Assembly: GCA_020736575.1 (NCBI GenBank)
Contig: JAGPYM010000031.1
Span: 310,001-374,000 of the forward strand
Reading direction: 5' to 3'
DNA from: Thelonectria olida
Lineage: Eukaryota > Ascomycota > Sordariomycetes > Hypocreales > Nectriaceae
DNA: 64,000 nucleotides
Made by a program: the position numbers and the translations under genes. Positions 22,166 to 34,523 of this stretch are shown here, piece after piece (positions within the stretch are counted from its first letter, which is position 1; every line of letters starts with the position of its first letter). The notes below the pieces were generated by a model. It saw nothing but the letters and a program-made list of their open reading frames with translations, did no database searches and was not told the origin of the DNA.

Positions 22166-24449
22166 GGACGGAGGGTGCGAACGATGGGCGAGAAACGGCG
22201 GCACAGAAGGCAGGGCAACTATGAGGAAGAAAGCCAATTCGGGGAGGATATTCGGAGAAGAAGAAATATGAGCGAACGTTGGAAGAATGAGATGACGGAG
22301 CGTGGGGGGATTGGAGCCGTCAAATGAGCCTTGACATGGGCGTCGTCAATGACCTCGCCGGCAACAGCCAAGAAACGCCAAGGGATCCACTAGACTGACC
22401 TGGGGAAGCTGTCTAACTGGCGCTTGGCGTTTCATCCCAGCTACCTAGGTACTTGGTGAGGTTGAATCCGGTACATTTTGCACTTCCCTGAATGTTCCAT
22501 TTCCTCGAGGTCTCAACTCTCAAGGATGGATGAGTGGAGCGATTCGTGAAGTCGTAAGTGAGTCTCGTAAATTCGTCGTCGATGAGGGCGCTGCTCACGG
22601 AAGCAAGCAACGGCAGGTGGTATTCGGTAAAGACGGACGAGATGAAATCGGGACGGGATGCAGCAAGGGTGCAGTGCGGTATCAATGAAGCAACCACGAG
22701 CACTCTGCCAGTGCAAAGTGTACCAAATTACCGTCAGTAACCAGGAAGATGATCTCGCGTCTTTTGTTGTTCTTTGCTCGAAGCGGGGTTTATTAGTGGA
22801 GGCATGGAGAATCAATTGGGTGCGATGGAATGCCAAGATAGTTCGCAAGGAGTGCGGCCGGAGAGACCGAGAAGATTACTGTGCAAAGCCGAGTAATCGT
22901 GAGTCGTGTGTACTTGATCGTCTGCCACGATGAAACGTAGGATGGGGTGGAAACTAGACGATTGTCGGTGTTGTAGGTATCTCGTTGCCGTCGAGTCTTT
23001 GCTGTGAGCGTTGTTGTTTAGAGTTTTGGGGCAGTGCAACAGGCGAAGTCGATTCTTGGCCTTACTGCGCCTTCCCTGTCGCTTCATCATTTGTGTTCAG
23101 GCAAGCGCAGCTCAGTGTTCATCCACTTTGGCCATAATTACGTCACTTTCTCGGAACTGTATTGCGGAGACCGGCGAGCCAATCGAGGAAGGTGAAAACA
23201 AAGTCGAGAGAATGGTTCTCAAAGTGAGTCAACTGTAAGGTGAACAATACGTATGACATCTGATATTCTGTAGCTGGTCGCTTCATTCTCTCTGCACAAG
23301 ATAGTTACCCTTCAAATCCAATACGTTGAAACGCACGTGTGATTGAGTTTCAGTGCCACCTTCCACAAGAGCAACGTGATGCTAGTGAAGCTTCCTTCTC
23401 GCGGTAGACGTTTATACCCCCATTTAGCCGTAGTTACCTACCTAGTACCTAGGTACCTAGGTAGGTAGTAAACATCACGAGTTACCTCTTCTTTATCCCT
23501 TCGCCTACCTTATAGTCTCTCGATACAACTGCCTCGCCCCTTGGTCAGCCAAAAGCCGTCACCTCGCCTATCCAAACCAATCGTTTCTCTTTCGGCTACT
23601 TCCTCCCTCATCCGAGACATGGCCTACCCTAAAATTCTACATCCATTGACTGTTGTCTGCATTAGGAACTGTCCCAGGGCCACGGGTTACGCCATCGAAA
23701 CAACGTGTAGAAAACTCTGGGGCATAATCTTGTCCCACGTTCTACAAGCGAAACAATCAGGTCGAAACAAGCGTTGGCTCTCTCTGTCTTTATCCAGGAG
23801 TTTCCGTTCCTCCACGTTTCTTTGGGTGACACTCCTCCTCCCGTCTCGCTAACATGATTTATCTTCTATCACTCCAAACTTCGCAGAATGTGCTTTTCTT
23901 TCTTCTCCATGCCTTGCGCCCTCATACATGATGTTTCAGAGGCCTATTTTAGACGACTCGCGTATGAACCACCCTTGGCTCGCCTTTAACAGCGACTCAC
24001 ACATCGACCAAGCCTTCATCACGCTTCAGCCCATCGCCATGTTTCGACATGAGTCTAAGCCAAACGAATCTGAGATCCCGTCGCTTGTCCCGGCACGTAT
24101 CCGCTCCCTGTTCCATTCTTGTCATGGCTCGGCGTTGTATCCTCTTTCAGTACCTTACCCTCCATTCTCTGAATCACCCAAAATAACGATGCAGGTCCGT
24201 CATCCGTCAGACGCTCCGTCTTGCCTTGTGGTTATCCGTCCGAGGTGATTGGGTTGCACGAGACATACCATCACGCTTATACGGGCACGTTCGACCCATC
24301 GCAGACTTAATAAGTCGTCACCATTGAGGTTTTGTCTTATATAGCTTCGAGATTCTACGTCTCGTTCTACTCTCCTTATCCTGCTATCTCATTGTCATTC
24401 TTTTTTGCTCTTCACTGTCGCTCAGCTTCTTCTTCTGAAATGTTCAGCC
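22166..24449. other. 2.3-kb divergent intergenic region with TACCTAGGTA palindrome
   Basis: It lies between the divergent Ca2+-ATPase and NUP genes. It contains a 38-bp near-palindrome at 23434-23471 and a smaller one at 22443-22450. A minus-strand frame at 22413-22703 is open but unsupported. The 24300-24449 end is T/C-rich like a promoter and 5' UTR. No gene called. Confidence 0.4.
23434..23471. repeat. Near-palindromic TACCTAGGTA repeat block
   Basis: Overlapping copies of CTAC/CTAGGTAC make a 38-bp sequence that is nearly its own reverse complement. The same unit recurs in several other intergenic regions of the window. Confidence 0.75.
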
Positions 24450-25837
24450 ATGTTTCTCTTTAGCCTGATTCTTACTCTGACGTTTTGCTCACTCGTTCGC
24501 CATGTTGAGGGTATACCAACGACACCTCCATCATCCAACACCACACAAGAGGAACGCCAACACTCAGTCATAGCCCCCAAAGTCATGATCATATCAATGG
24601 TTTGTTCACTCTCCTGAAAATGCTTGACAAAACTAATTCAACTCAGTGGTCTCCAGAAGCTCAAGTCTGGCATGATCGGCTTCCCAGCTCCGGGCTCGGA
24701 AACCTGACATCTCGGTCTGTACACTCGGCCGGCTTTTCGATGCTGTTCCCCATAGCCTTTTGTACCCAGACCGGAGACATCTGCCAGGTGACGGTAGGTG
24801 AAGGCGAGATCAATTCCGCAGCCACCCTCATGGCTCTGGTACTTTCGCCCATGTTTAATCTGCGGCAGACCTATTTCTTGGTTGCCGGCATCGCGGGGAT
24901 CAATCCTCGTTACGGCACCTTGGGTACTGTCGCCCTCGCTCGTTATTCGGTCCAGGTTACCCTCCAGTACGAAATCGACCCCCGGTCTCTCCCTTCGGAA
25001 TGGTCAACCGGTTACATAGCCTATGGTCGGAACGAGCCCCTCGAGTACCCATTCATCACCTACGGCACAGAAGTTTTCGAACTCAACGCCAATCTCCGGG
25101 ACAAAGCGCACAGCCTCGCCTCTAAGGCAACTCTCAAAGACGAAAGCGGGCCGCGTCAATATCGAAATCTCTATAAATCCATGGAAGATACGTACAAGAT
25201 GGCTTTGGAGCCTCCTGGCGTCATCAAGTGTGACACCGCCACGAGCGACGTATACTATTCAGGAAAGAGGCTTTCCGAGGCGTTCGAAGATACAGTGTCC
25301 GTGTGGACGAACGGCACAGGCACGTATTGTATGAGTGCGCAAGAAGACAATGCCATACTAGAAGTCTTGGTCAGATCGAGCATTGAGAAGCTGACAGACT
25401 TTGAGAGAGTCATGGTCCTTCGTACAGGTAAGAGTTACCGGATGTCCTTGTCTTTCTTGCCTTCTTCTTGGAATCGTCACAGTAACTCCTGGACAGGCTG
25501 CAACTTCGACCGTCCGCCTCCCCTTCGATCGGACCTTGAGCACCTCACAGCAACGCAACAAAACGGCTTCAGCATTTCCGTAGAGAACATCTATCTTGCA
25601 GGCTCCCGAATCATCAAGGGTATAATCGACGACTGGAATTGCACGTACAAAGACGGCGTTGCGGCGGAAAATTACGTCGGCGACATCTTCGGAAGTCTGG
25701 GGGGACAGCCCGATTTCGGATATGGGAGCATCACGAATGAGGGCCGCGTGGCTCCCGGTGGTGTCGATCAAGACCTAGCAGCACGTGAGATGAATCGACG
25801 CAAGCTGCTGACCAACAAGCCGGCGTCCAAGGTTTAA
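24450..25837 (+). CDS. NUP family (purine nucleoside permease-like) secreted protein
   Basis: Three exons: 24450-24599, 24647-25427 and 25497-25837 (introns 47 and 69 nt), about 423 residues. The chosen ATG gives a signal peptide MFLFSLILTLTFCSLVRHVEG; an ATG ten bases upstream ends after a few codons. The NUP blocks are clear: PKVMIISMWSPEAQVW, FCTQTGDICQVTVGEGEINSA, AATLMALVLSP, YFLVAGIAGINPRYGTLGT, ALARYSVQVTLQYEID, CDTATSDVYYSGKRLSE, YCMSAQEDNA, VMVLRTGCNFDRP and GYGSITNEGRVAPGG. The family name comes from the Candida NUP protein linked to nucleoside transport. The fold resembles nucleoside phosphorylases, and there is a signal peptide but no multi-helix membrane region, so a secreted or wall nucleoside-acting protein is an equally good guess. 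Confidence 0.88.
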
Positions 25838-26394
25838 CGGAATAGTATCACGGCCCAGAGGAGAGTTTGTCTCGGGAGCACCAATCACTGTGCCGCCTTG
25901 TGTTTGATCCTCGTGGAAGCAAGCGAGCATAGCCATGTTTTTGTGTAATATTATGTATTTGGGGTTCTTTTTGTATCGTTATTCGTCTTCTTTTCATAAA
26001 GCTTTTTAAGTCATATCATGCTAAAGCACGAAGAGATTGCAGTCTCGTGTGGAAACCTTCCCGATGCAATGAGAATGAAGTGCACGACCGCAAGTCCAGC
26101 ATCGTAACATGTTACAGTCTTTTTTTTTCCTCTTCGTTTCGGAGGGGACGGTCTGACCGTTTTTTCCTCTTGAATCAATGTTAGGGAAGTGAGGAGTGTC
26201 TTGCTGCCCCGTGTCACCGTGGGGAAAACGTGTGTTATTTTGGGGAGCGATTATATCGGGTTTTGTTTCAATTTGTGTATGTTTGTCATCCATGACGTTT
26301 CAACCCGTTTGGCTGTGAGGAACGCTTGTTCATATTTGAGCCAGAAGAGCAAACAAGTCCTGAGTCACTGAATTTTGGCGGACTAGGTTCCGTA
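25838..26394. other. Intergenic between convergent genes
   Basis: About 0.55 kb between the stops of the NUP and IKS1 genes. It is T-rich and includes a T9-type run near 26120; it should hold both 3' UTRs. No gene seen. Confidence 0.4.
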
Positions 26395-28736
26395 TCACCA
26401 GTCGCTCAAAGGCTCGTGGCGATTATTCACGCACAGTGCGTTTTGTTTTGAAGCCACCCACAGGGCTGTGAAATGGAGCATCAGTAAGAGCAAACTGGTT
26501 CCTAGGCCCCAAGCTCGACGGTGAAGGCTCCGAGCTGGTCCAGTAGCCGAAACGAAGTTTGTTCGTTGCGGCAAGCCCAAATCTAGAGCAGCCACGGCTA
26601 CTAAGGGGGCGCCAACTTGGAGGTTTATGATGAACGGCATGCAAGGTCGGGCGAGTGAGTACATCTTGACAACGAAGCAGATCAAGCGCCCAACGTAGCC
26701 AAGTAGAGCCAAATGAGGGTCCAAGAGCGTCATTGCACGGTGGAAAACGACGGTGAGCTGGCTCACCAAGACATTTGGCGGAGGACTTGGAGGCGGCATA
26801 AGAAGCGGAGGGCTGAAAGATCTGTTTTGAGTCACTTGAGACTCACTCTGCCCATCGCTAGCGATGGTAGAATTACGATATCCATCTTGGCTGCGTGAGA
26901 GGACCATCGAATGGGAACCCGTAGCACGGTGGCGTGGGCTCGATTGAGAGACCTCATGACGGATGCTAGAAGAGCCAATGTTGGGCGAAGACTCTCTTCG
27001 AGACCTGGACCACTGATCCAGAGCTTGAAGTTTGTCTGAAGCAACGATCTGAGAGTGGCGCCTCTGGGAATCTGCTGAACAATAAGACGAAGGCTTGTCA
27101 TGACGCAAAGATAGGATACTCACTTGACACTGGCGTACCAGGGACGGCAGGAGAATCCAGGTTCTGGACTCTGCTACCATTAATGCTCAGAGACGGTGGT
27201 GGCGTATGCTCCTCTCTCGGAAAGGCACCAGCTCTAAGCGATTCGCCTCTCATTACCCCCAGCACCGCGTCGGCACTTGGACGTGTAGCAGCATTCAGAG
27301 AAAGCAAGTCTTTCAAAAGAGCATAAAGCTCGTTGGGTAGATCTGGCCGAAGCCTTCGCTCATCTTGGAAACCCTGCCAGTGAGTGATTTCCTCTCGGAG
27401 CTCATCGACATCCTCAAGCTCTTCTTGGACGGCGTTGGCATTCTGGTAGGGCAACCTGCCAAAACACATAAAGTAAAGAATCATTCCCAGTGAGAAAACA
27501 TCAGACTTGGTTGTAAAGTTCCCATAGCGGCCAGTAACGGCATCCATGCGAAGAACCTCTGGCGCGCAGTACGAAATTGTACCAGTAGTTCCAGAGGACT
27601 TGCGCACAGTGTTCCCAGGCTGGACTTCGCCAAAGTCACTGATGAGACAGATCAGTCTCCCACCCTCCCGGTGAAGCAGACAATTGCTCGGCTTGAGATC
27701 GCGATGAATGTAGTTTGCAGCATGAAGATAGGCCACACCAGAGGTAATGTCCTTGAAGAGAGTAAAGATTTCTTCAAAGGATAGTTGACGGCCCCCAGGG
27801 AACAGATCTTTGGGTGTCTCCATCTGGCCTTTTGACCTTCTACGCATCTGGGCTTTGAGCTCCTCTTTAGTCGCCTCTCGAGGTGTACCACCGACAAGGT
27901 ACTGGTGAAGGTCGCCACCATTGCAGTACTGCTGGAGGATGAATGCGCATGCCACATTAGGGCCGAAACGCGTCAATCGGAAATCCTCCAACCAGACATG
28001 GCGGTACGAGACGAGGTTCGGATGAGACAGCTTGGCGAGCAGCTCGACTTCAATGAGGACTTTTTCCAGCCAGGCGTGGTCATCACCGACGGGAACTCGT
28101 TTGCAGGCAAACTGACCTAGAGGACAACCATCGATCTCATGGCGCACAAGCAAGACGACACCCTTGCCTCCCTTTCCGAGAACCCTTTCTTCAACAAAGA
28201 AGGTGTTAAAGTATCCAGGACTGAAGGCATCGCGACGGATTCTGCTGCCTGTGGCAGGAGCTACGCCAGGTGCGCTGGAGACGAATTCGGTGTCGTCGTC
28301 TTGAATATCAGCCGGTAGGGGTGAAGATGAAGCTCCGGAGCTGCTGGGCTCGACAGGAGCAGGTTTCAAGACCCTTCGTACGGGGCTTGGAGGACCACGG
28401 TCGGATGCAGATTCGCCGGTATTGACAGCTCTCAGCATGCGGAAGTAGTCCGGGTCGACGAATGTATCATGGCGGGCGTCATACGATCGTTCAAAGGGTC
28501 GTTCGGAAGAAGACGAGGGGCGGCCCGTAAGAGGCTGATGGCAGGTCGGGCATTCCGAAACGCCTCTAATTTCGAGACGATGAGAGTGCGAGTCGCGAAC
28601 GACAATGGCATCGTGATGGCGCCTGCAGGTCTCTGGTCAGTCAGTGGGCCATTATTTGGTGGAGTGACGTCGGGGGAGGAATGACGTACAGGACGATTTC
28701 ACGGCCCTCGTGCGGTTGGTAGGGAATCAGCGACAT
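26395..28736 (-). CDS. IKS1: IKS1-like serine/threonine protein kinase
   Basis: Three exons: 28736-28690, 28622-27124 and 27074-26395 (introns 67 and 49 nt), about 741 residues. The N-terminus reads MSLIPYQPHEGREIVLRHHD and carries a Cys pair in ECPTCHQPL, as in fungal Iks1 proteins. The kinase domain has the glycine loop GKGGKG (165-170), Lys190, the catalytic loop HRDLKPSN (322-329) and SDFG (344-347), where the usual DFG Asp is intact. An insertion with RRRSKG lies between the lobes. The C-terminal 200 residues are Ser/Arg-rich and then hydrophobic (GYVGRLICFVVKMYSLA; GTSLLLLMLHFTALWVA), suggesting membrane attachment. Yeast Iks1 is poorly understood. The start and first intron are supported by frame and conservation; the C-terminal exon depends on the last intron being spliced. 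Confidence 0.88.
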
Positions 28737-29459
28737 TTTGGACTGGCAATAGAAGGTGCATCGATGTGGGGAGGCGATGCAGTCGTCATGATGCGGAGAG
28801 GAGAAAGAGGAGAGGAATGGAGAGAGATGTTGAATCTTTCAACAGAGATGATGGTTGTTGGAGAAATGGAAATAGAGCCGACGAATGTGTGTGGTGGCTC
28901 TAGCTCAGGGCCTCACGTTACTGGATGCGTTCCTGTAGCATGTGCCAGCAGAGCAACGTCAGGGCTAGCTTGTCATACGTACAGGGGAGACGAGCACTAA
29001 TTGAATTGAGAGGTAAATGGGAAATATTATTCTTCTGAATAGATTTTGTTGCTCTATTGTTCGCATTCGACTTCATTATTAATGTGCTTTCAGCTTTGTG
29101 TGTCTGCCCATGGTGATTTGTTGATGTCAGTCCGGGCACTAATAAGAACGATCGTCACTCTTCCATGCGACACCAGCCGTGTGGATGTGTTTGGTCAATT
29201 CCAATGCTGACTTTCCCACATTGTCCAGTAAATTTTCCAAGACTACCCAAGATAACATTCATAGCTGCCTTTTACTTTGTCGCTGTGTTTAGCCATTTTC
29301 ACAAGGAACCTAAAAATCCGAAATGCTGCAAGGAAAGTCTAGGGTAGCTGGCTTCCTCGGCCAGGTATGGCTGGCGTACGAATAACCGTCTTCATTAGGA
29401 AGTCGCAACCTCAATCTCAACTCTCCATCACATCACAGCCTAAACCATTTCCTCTAAAC
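28737..29459. other. Divergent promoter region (IKS1 / Zn2Cys6 gene)
   Basis: About 0.7 kb. Purine-rich at 28790-28860 (5' UTR side of IKS1) and AT-rich at 29000-29340. No gene seen. Confidence 0.4.
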
Positions 29460-30494
29460 ATGATGGCCGACCTGCGCCAAGCTTGCGATCGCTGCCACGG
29501 TAAGAAACTCAGGTGTCCAAAACAACATGGCTCTCCCATTTGTGTCCGCTGCGCAAAAGCCAAGGTGTCCTGTGTCTTCAGCCCTCCAACTCGAGCGCTT
29601 CGACCCATCGCAGCACCTCCGCAGCAACAGCCTGACGCCCTAGGATTCGACTGGAATTCTCTTCTAGCATTTGACCAGATATCAAATGGAATGGCCAATG
29701 ATGCTGCGACTCAGAACCAGAACCCCTTTGTCACTACGCCGCCTGTGAGCGACAACTCCGACAACAGTCCCCAGAGCGAAACAGCCATCTTGGCACAGCT
29801 CATGACAGGCTTGGACCGCCTTCATCGAGGATTTCCCGTGTCTGATGTCCATAAGCACATGTCCGTTGAAGATATGAAGCAGGTTTCACAAAATCCCGAC
29901 GCGAAATTCGACCTTCAAAGGACCCTCGAACAGCTCCTTCAAAATGGACAAGAGCTCTCCCAGATTTACCCCAAGGTTCTCCAGAAGGCCAAACATCACA
30001 TCAACAGGCCAACAGGCGACAATTCCTGCGCTATTCCTGATTGTGTGCACTACATGCGCCAGTCTCTTCGGCCCAGACAACCTCCAATCCTGGACCACTC
30101 TCTCCTCAACCTCTTGATCGCTTGTCACCTCCGTCTCATTGACATTCTCGACAACATCATGGACCACGCACGCGTTTGCGCCCATGTCTTCTCGCAGCTG
30201 CCCAAGGAAAGCGAACCAAACTTTGACATTCCGGAGATCCGCATAGGTTCGTTTGTGGCCCCTAGGGATTCCGCTGCCTCCCTGGTGACGACCATGTTGG
30301 TGGACCTCCAGGCTTCGCTTAATGCGAGGCGTCAAGACGCCTTCAAGTTGGTTGTATCTGCAGCGGGCGAGCACTCTATTGAGGGTCAGGTTCTTATTAT
30401 GCAATGCGAAATTCTCGGCCAACGTGGAAAGGACTCTCTGAATGACATGCGGCAACTTCGCGAGCAGATGTCCGTCACTGGGATTCTGAGGTGA
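29460..30494 (+). CDS. Zn2Cys6 transcription factor, AflR-like
   Basis: One exon, 344 residues from the ATG at 29460. An in-frame ATG at 29367 would add 31 residues, but the zinc cluster normally lies near the N-terminus, so the inner start is preferred. The binuclear cluster is C9-x2-C12-x6-C19-x8-C28-x2-C31-x6-C38 (ACDRCHGKKLRC, then ICVRCAKAKVSC). A Q/P-rich linker follows. The C-terminal half (SLLNLLIACHLRLIDILDNIM, and FDIPEIRIGSFVAPRDSAASL) resembles the regulatory domain of AflR-type activators of secondary-metabolite genes. It sits next to a secreted hydrolase and an MFS transporter, which suggests, but does not prove, that they are targets. No biosynthetic backbone enzyme is nearby. 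Confidence 0.88.
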   Translation: MMADLRQACDRCHGKKLRCPKQHGSPICVRCAKAKVSCVFSPPTRALRPIAAPPQQQPDALGFDWNSLLAFDQISNGMANDAATQNQNPFVTTPPVSDNSDNSPQSETAILAQLMTGLDRLHRGFPVSDVHKHMSVEDMKQVSQNPDAKFDLQRTLEQLLQNGQELSQIYPKVLQKAKHHINRPTGDNSCAIPDCVHYMRQSLRPRQPPILDHSLLNLLIACHLRLIDILDNIMDHARVCAHVFSQLPKESEPNFDIPEIRIGSFVAPRDSAASLVTTMLVDLQASLNARRQDAFKLVVSAAGEHSIEGQVLIMQCEILGQRGKDSLNDMRQLREQMSVTGILR

Positions 30495-30585
30495 ATGCCT
30501 ACGTAAATTGGCCGAGGACTGGCGACGGCTGTGGTGTATTATCAGCTGCCGTTATCTATTCGGGGCGTCGCCACGCAAATGCTCT

Positions 30586-32359
30586 CTAAGGATCCCTCGC
30601 AAACCACGTCAGAGGCACATCTTCGCCTTCCATTCTAATATCCAACCCCAACTCATTCGGCCGCCCCTCACCGTCTATCCGGAACTGCACGCGGTAACAC
30701 CCTGTCGGTCGTCGCACAGTCGCAAAATCGCCATTGAACTGCCACCCGATCCAAGACTCTCCCGACTTGTGCTCTAGCTGATATGATATTTGTTTCCCAA
30801 AGTTACTCGTCTTCACTGCCACCAGACGACACCCATCGTCGGTCATGGTTGGCGAAGCTGGAGAGTCTGAAGGGTCCCCCCAGCCCTCGCACTGGAGAGT
30901 CACTGAGAGGGGACCGTATCCGGGATGGGAGTAGTTACCAGCAAATTCCCCCAACGGTATGGCAAGGGAAACAGGGGGGGAGGGCAACGAGGCATAGATG
31001 CGGGCCGAGCAATTTCCTAGGCGCTCCTCGTAGTTTGTCCACGTCTCGTTCCATCTTGGCTACAATTAGCACGTCTCTGGCAACTTTGCGGACCTCACCA
31101 CTCACCTCGCTTCCAGGTCAACGCGTTGATCCTGTTTGACGCCGAAGTAGTCATACATCGTCTTCGCAATGATGGAGTCCAGAGCAGGTGTGCCCTCACT
31201 ATTGAGCATAATGATGAAGCCAAAGTCTCTGCTTGGGACCATCATCATGATGGACATCATGCTGTCGACTAGGCCCGAGTGCCACCAAACCTGTTCGTTC
31301 TGAAAGACGCTGCCGAACCAACCGTATCCATAGTAAATGGGACCGGTGAATATTTCGTCTCTCTCTTCACAGACCGTGTAAGGGAACTTGACAGTGTGAT
31401 GTCCCGTTTTAGAGATTGGCCCGGTTTCGCGTATCATGTGGCGCAGGTATCGCGACCAGTCCAGGACGGAGGAGATGGCCATTCCAGCTCCTGCGATGTT
31501 GGTTTCGTCCCGCCACGGAACCTCGCCAAATGACTGGGTATCATTGTTCCAATAATATGGATGGGCGAGCGAACTGCCGCTAGCTAGAGCATCATCAGGA
31601 TGCAAATATGTATCAAACATGCCCATCGGCTGCCAAAGTCGATGACGGAAGAAGTCTCCCAAAGAAGTATTGGTCAGAGTCTCGACGAGATACCCCATGG
31701 TGCCGTACATCATGTTGTTATACTTCCACTTGACGCGGGGCTCATTCGCCATGGGCAGATGGCGGAAGGACCGCAGCATGTTAATGGAAGAATTGAGAAA
31801 CGGGCCGGCATAGTCGTGTCTTGGATAGCCAGTTCGGTGGCACAGAGCATCTCCCACTGTAACGTGCGCCGTTGCCCACTCATCAGAGAGGATGAAGCTG
31901 CCGGGGAGAAGAGACGACACGGGCGTGGACCATTGGATGTCGGAGTAGTTCTGGGACTCGTCTACAAGGAGCGATAGGGCAGCGGCAGTCAACGACTTTG
32001 TCATGCTGCCACAGTAGAAGAGGGTCGACGGCGTGACGGGAACTGAATCGACTGCGGCATATCCATAGCCCTATGCAAGCCAGTCAGGAGATTGATGCGA
32101 TGCAGTTCTTGATCCTACGCACCCTGGCCCAAGTCTTGTTCCCGTCGAGGATGGATATGGCAAGACCGGGGACATGCCAGCGGGCCATCTTATCCCGAAC
32201 GTACTGCTCAAAGGCACTATCGGCAATGGAGAAATGATCGTTTCCATAGCGCAACGAGTCTGCGGCGGGAGAGGGAGGCTCGCCTAGAGGGACCTGCTGC
32301 TGTGCGCAGACGCCAGCTAGGACGGCCCAGGACACCAGCAAGAGCCTCATTGAGGGCAT
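30586..32359 (-). CDS. Secreted beta-lactamase-related serine hydrolase
   Basis: Three exons: 32359-32123, 32070-31106 and 31054-30586 (introns 52 and 51 nt), about 556 residues. A signal peptide (MPSMRLLLVSWAVLAGVCAQ) starts the protein. The penicillin-binding/class C fold motifs are present: S101-M-T-K104 (SxxK nucleophile), Y196-N-N (YxN) and H343-S-G (third motif). The third exon adds a C-terminal beta-rich domain (FAGNYSHPGYGPLSV; TSNFGKQISYQLEH), as in many fungal members. The last intron must use the acceptor CCAAG at 31055; the nearer TAG acceptor gives a stop. Members include esterases, peptidases and transesterases; the substrate is unknown. Its stop is only 91 bases from that of the convergent Zn2Cys6 gene. 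Confidence 0.9.
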
Positions 32360-34523
32360 CAGCAAGAGTGGTGTGATGGGTGAATGTATGTCAGATCAGA
32401 TCAGGATATATGGCGCTGCTCGGTGTGCATTTTTGCCGAGTCCGGAGTTAGGAGAGAAAGATGCAAGCGACATCCGATGAGTGAAGATGGATTTCTCGCT
32501 TATCAGATCCTTGGGGTTGAGCCGATCGTATCCCCACCAGTTGCGTGACGCGACGGGTATGGGGAATTGTATTTATTATGGACCATGTCTTGATGTTTTC
32601 TTGTGGAATGAGGACAGTTCATGTTTTATCTTGGCGACAAGTACTGTGGCGTTTATATGCCAGAATGAAGTGTCTCCGAATTGAGCTCAAGCGGGATAGA
32701 CATTGTATCCTTGCTCTGATGCAGGTTCTAGAAGAGATACGAAGTTACACAGACTCTGCAAATCACGCTGACCATCCTTGTTCATTGTCAGCTTCGGAGA
32801 GCTTGTGTCGACTGTTCCATACATATGTGAGCGTCAAAGACATGGCATGCTCACGGCGTTCCCACTATTGGGGCATCTCTCGTTCAAGAACACCATCTTT
32901 AGTTATTCGTAAACAACTTGCCCTCGAAAGACTATCATCTATCTCAGTCTTCATCTCGGTAGCCACCCTGTTGGTTTCTTAGCGCCGCCGACCCCAATCT
33001 AACAGACGCCACCATCGGCTGGGGCATGGGAACCACGTCTCTTCAGGGCAAACCCGTTTGTCCCCCAAGCAAGTCGGAGCTTGGATGCATGAAAATGTGC
33101 CGATTTCCGTGCCACACGGGAACAATTTAGCGGGGGAACTGTCGGCCGAGACGGAATTGCCTCTCGACGTTGCATTGTCATAGCGGGCCTCGTTCCGTCT
33201 CCCATGGAGTGATGGGTCAGTGACACCCCCCCTTTTTCGTATCTTTGGACGCCTGAGAACGTTTTCTGACCCTCCATGAAGCCATTTTAGCCACATGGTG
33301 GAGTAGGAAGAAGGAGGACCGGGGGATCGACCTTGTCGGCTAGTCAGCATCTGAACGAAGAACGAAGCTGATATGCGTTTCTGTGTGGAAGGGTTGGGTG
33401 ATGCCGCTCCGGCGTTTTTCTCAAACGGATCCGAACAAGGAAAGGTTCGTCATGAGACGGACTCGACGAGGCCATGGAACGGACTCTTTGTACACTCCGA
33501 GAGTGTGGTCGCAATAGTCTGATTCGATTCTTCTCTTACCCGAGGAATTGCAGACAAGGTGAAGTGAAATAGAAGGACCACTCTTACAGGCAGGGGGATC
33601 AACGGATCCGAAGCAACACTATGGAGTAGAAGCCCGACAAGGGGGTGGGGATGGAGAGGAAGGTAGAGAAGTCATGAAGGCGATGGTTCGTCTTTTGCTC
33701 TTCTCTTCTCTCTTTTCCTTCTTTCCTCTCCTTCCCTCTTCTTCATTTCCTTCTCTTTTACCCCCATTTGCCCATTGTTCTTTGTGTTGTTGTTGTCTCG
33801 ATTCCACGCCGGAGTTAGTTGGCCACAACACCACCAACCACTGGCAACTACGAATATTCGTACCTATTTTCGTTCCTTGAGCCAAGACAAGGACAACAGT
33901 TGAATTGACAGTCCAGAAGCAAAGCAAACGCCAAGTCCTTTAGCCAAACTGGAAGGCTTGCAAGGCCTGAATCCAAGGCGCTGGTTCTGATCCGATCTTG
34001 ATAGGGCTGGCTGGTTTCATTGTCCATCGTCTCGGGTTTCGATTCACAAGATTCCTCGTTGCTTCATCGTACCACCCATCGGCACACCTTGTTCTTCGTC
34101 CGTCTCTGAGAGTCTCTCTCCCGAGGCAACTCGTCCGACTCGGGTCTCGCGTTCGCGGTTTCTTAGTGGGCGACGTGCCGATCAGTGGCGCCTTCAGTGG
34201 ACCGCAACCCCAGACCCCGCTGGAGTCGGCCCTGTGGGTGCTGTGCGGGGAAGAAGGTCCGGAGTACGGGGTTCCATGATTGAAGCTTAACGGGAAGCTT
34301 TTGTCCGCGTACGAAGAGGTACGTACTCGACCTGCTTGTTATGGAGATTTCAAGTCGTCTACTTGAACAGTAGCCATTCGTGAATCTCTCTTCTTGAGAT
34401 GAAATCCTTTCTTCTGTTTCTCCTTCTTGAGAGCTTGTAAGAATATGACGAACCTGTTCGAAGCTAACTCATACCGTCTTCCTAATGACTAGTCATCCGC
34501 ATAGGTAACTCACTTACACCAAA
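32360..34523. other. 2.2-kb divergent intergenic region
   Basis: It lies between the divergent hydrolase and MFS transporter genes. It holds a pyrimidine tract (33691-33760). The open frames here are short or unsupported, and no RNA gene is seen. Confidence 0.4.
33691..33760 (+). repeat. Polypyrimidine (CT-rich) tract
   Basis: About 70 bases almost entirely of C and T, some 0.8 kb upstream of the MFS start. Such tracts are common in fungal promoters. Confidence 0.7.

Noticed and set aside
22413..22703. Minus-strand frame of about 96 codons in the Ca2+-ATPase/NUP gap
   Set aside because: It lacks an ATG start and no family block was recognised. It could be a relic, but the evidence is weaker than for the two decayed genes reported.
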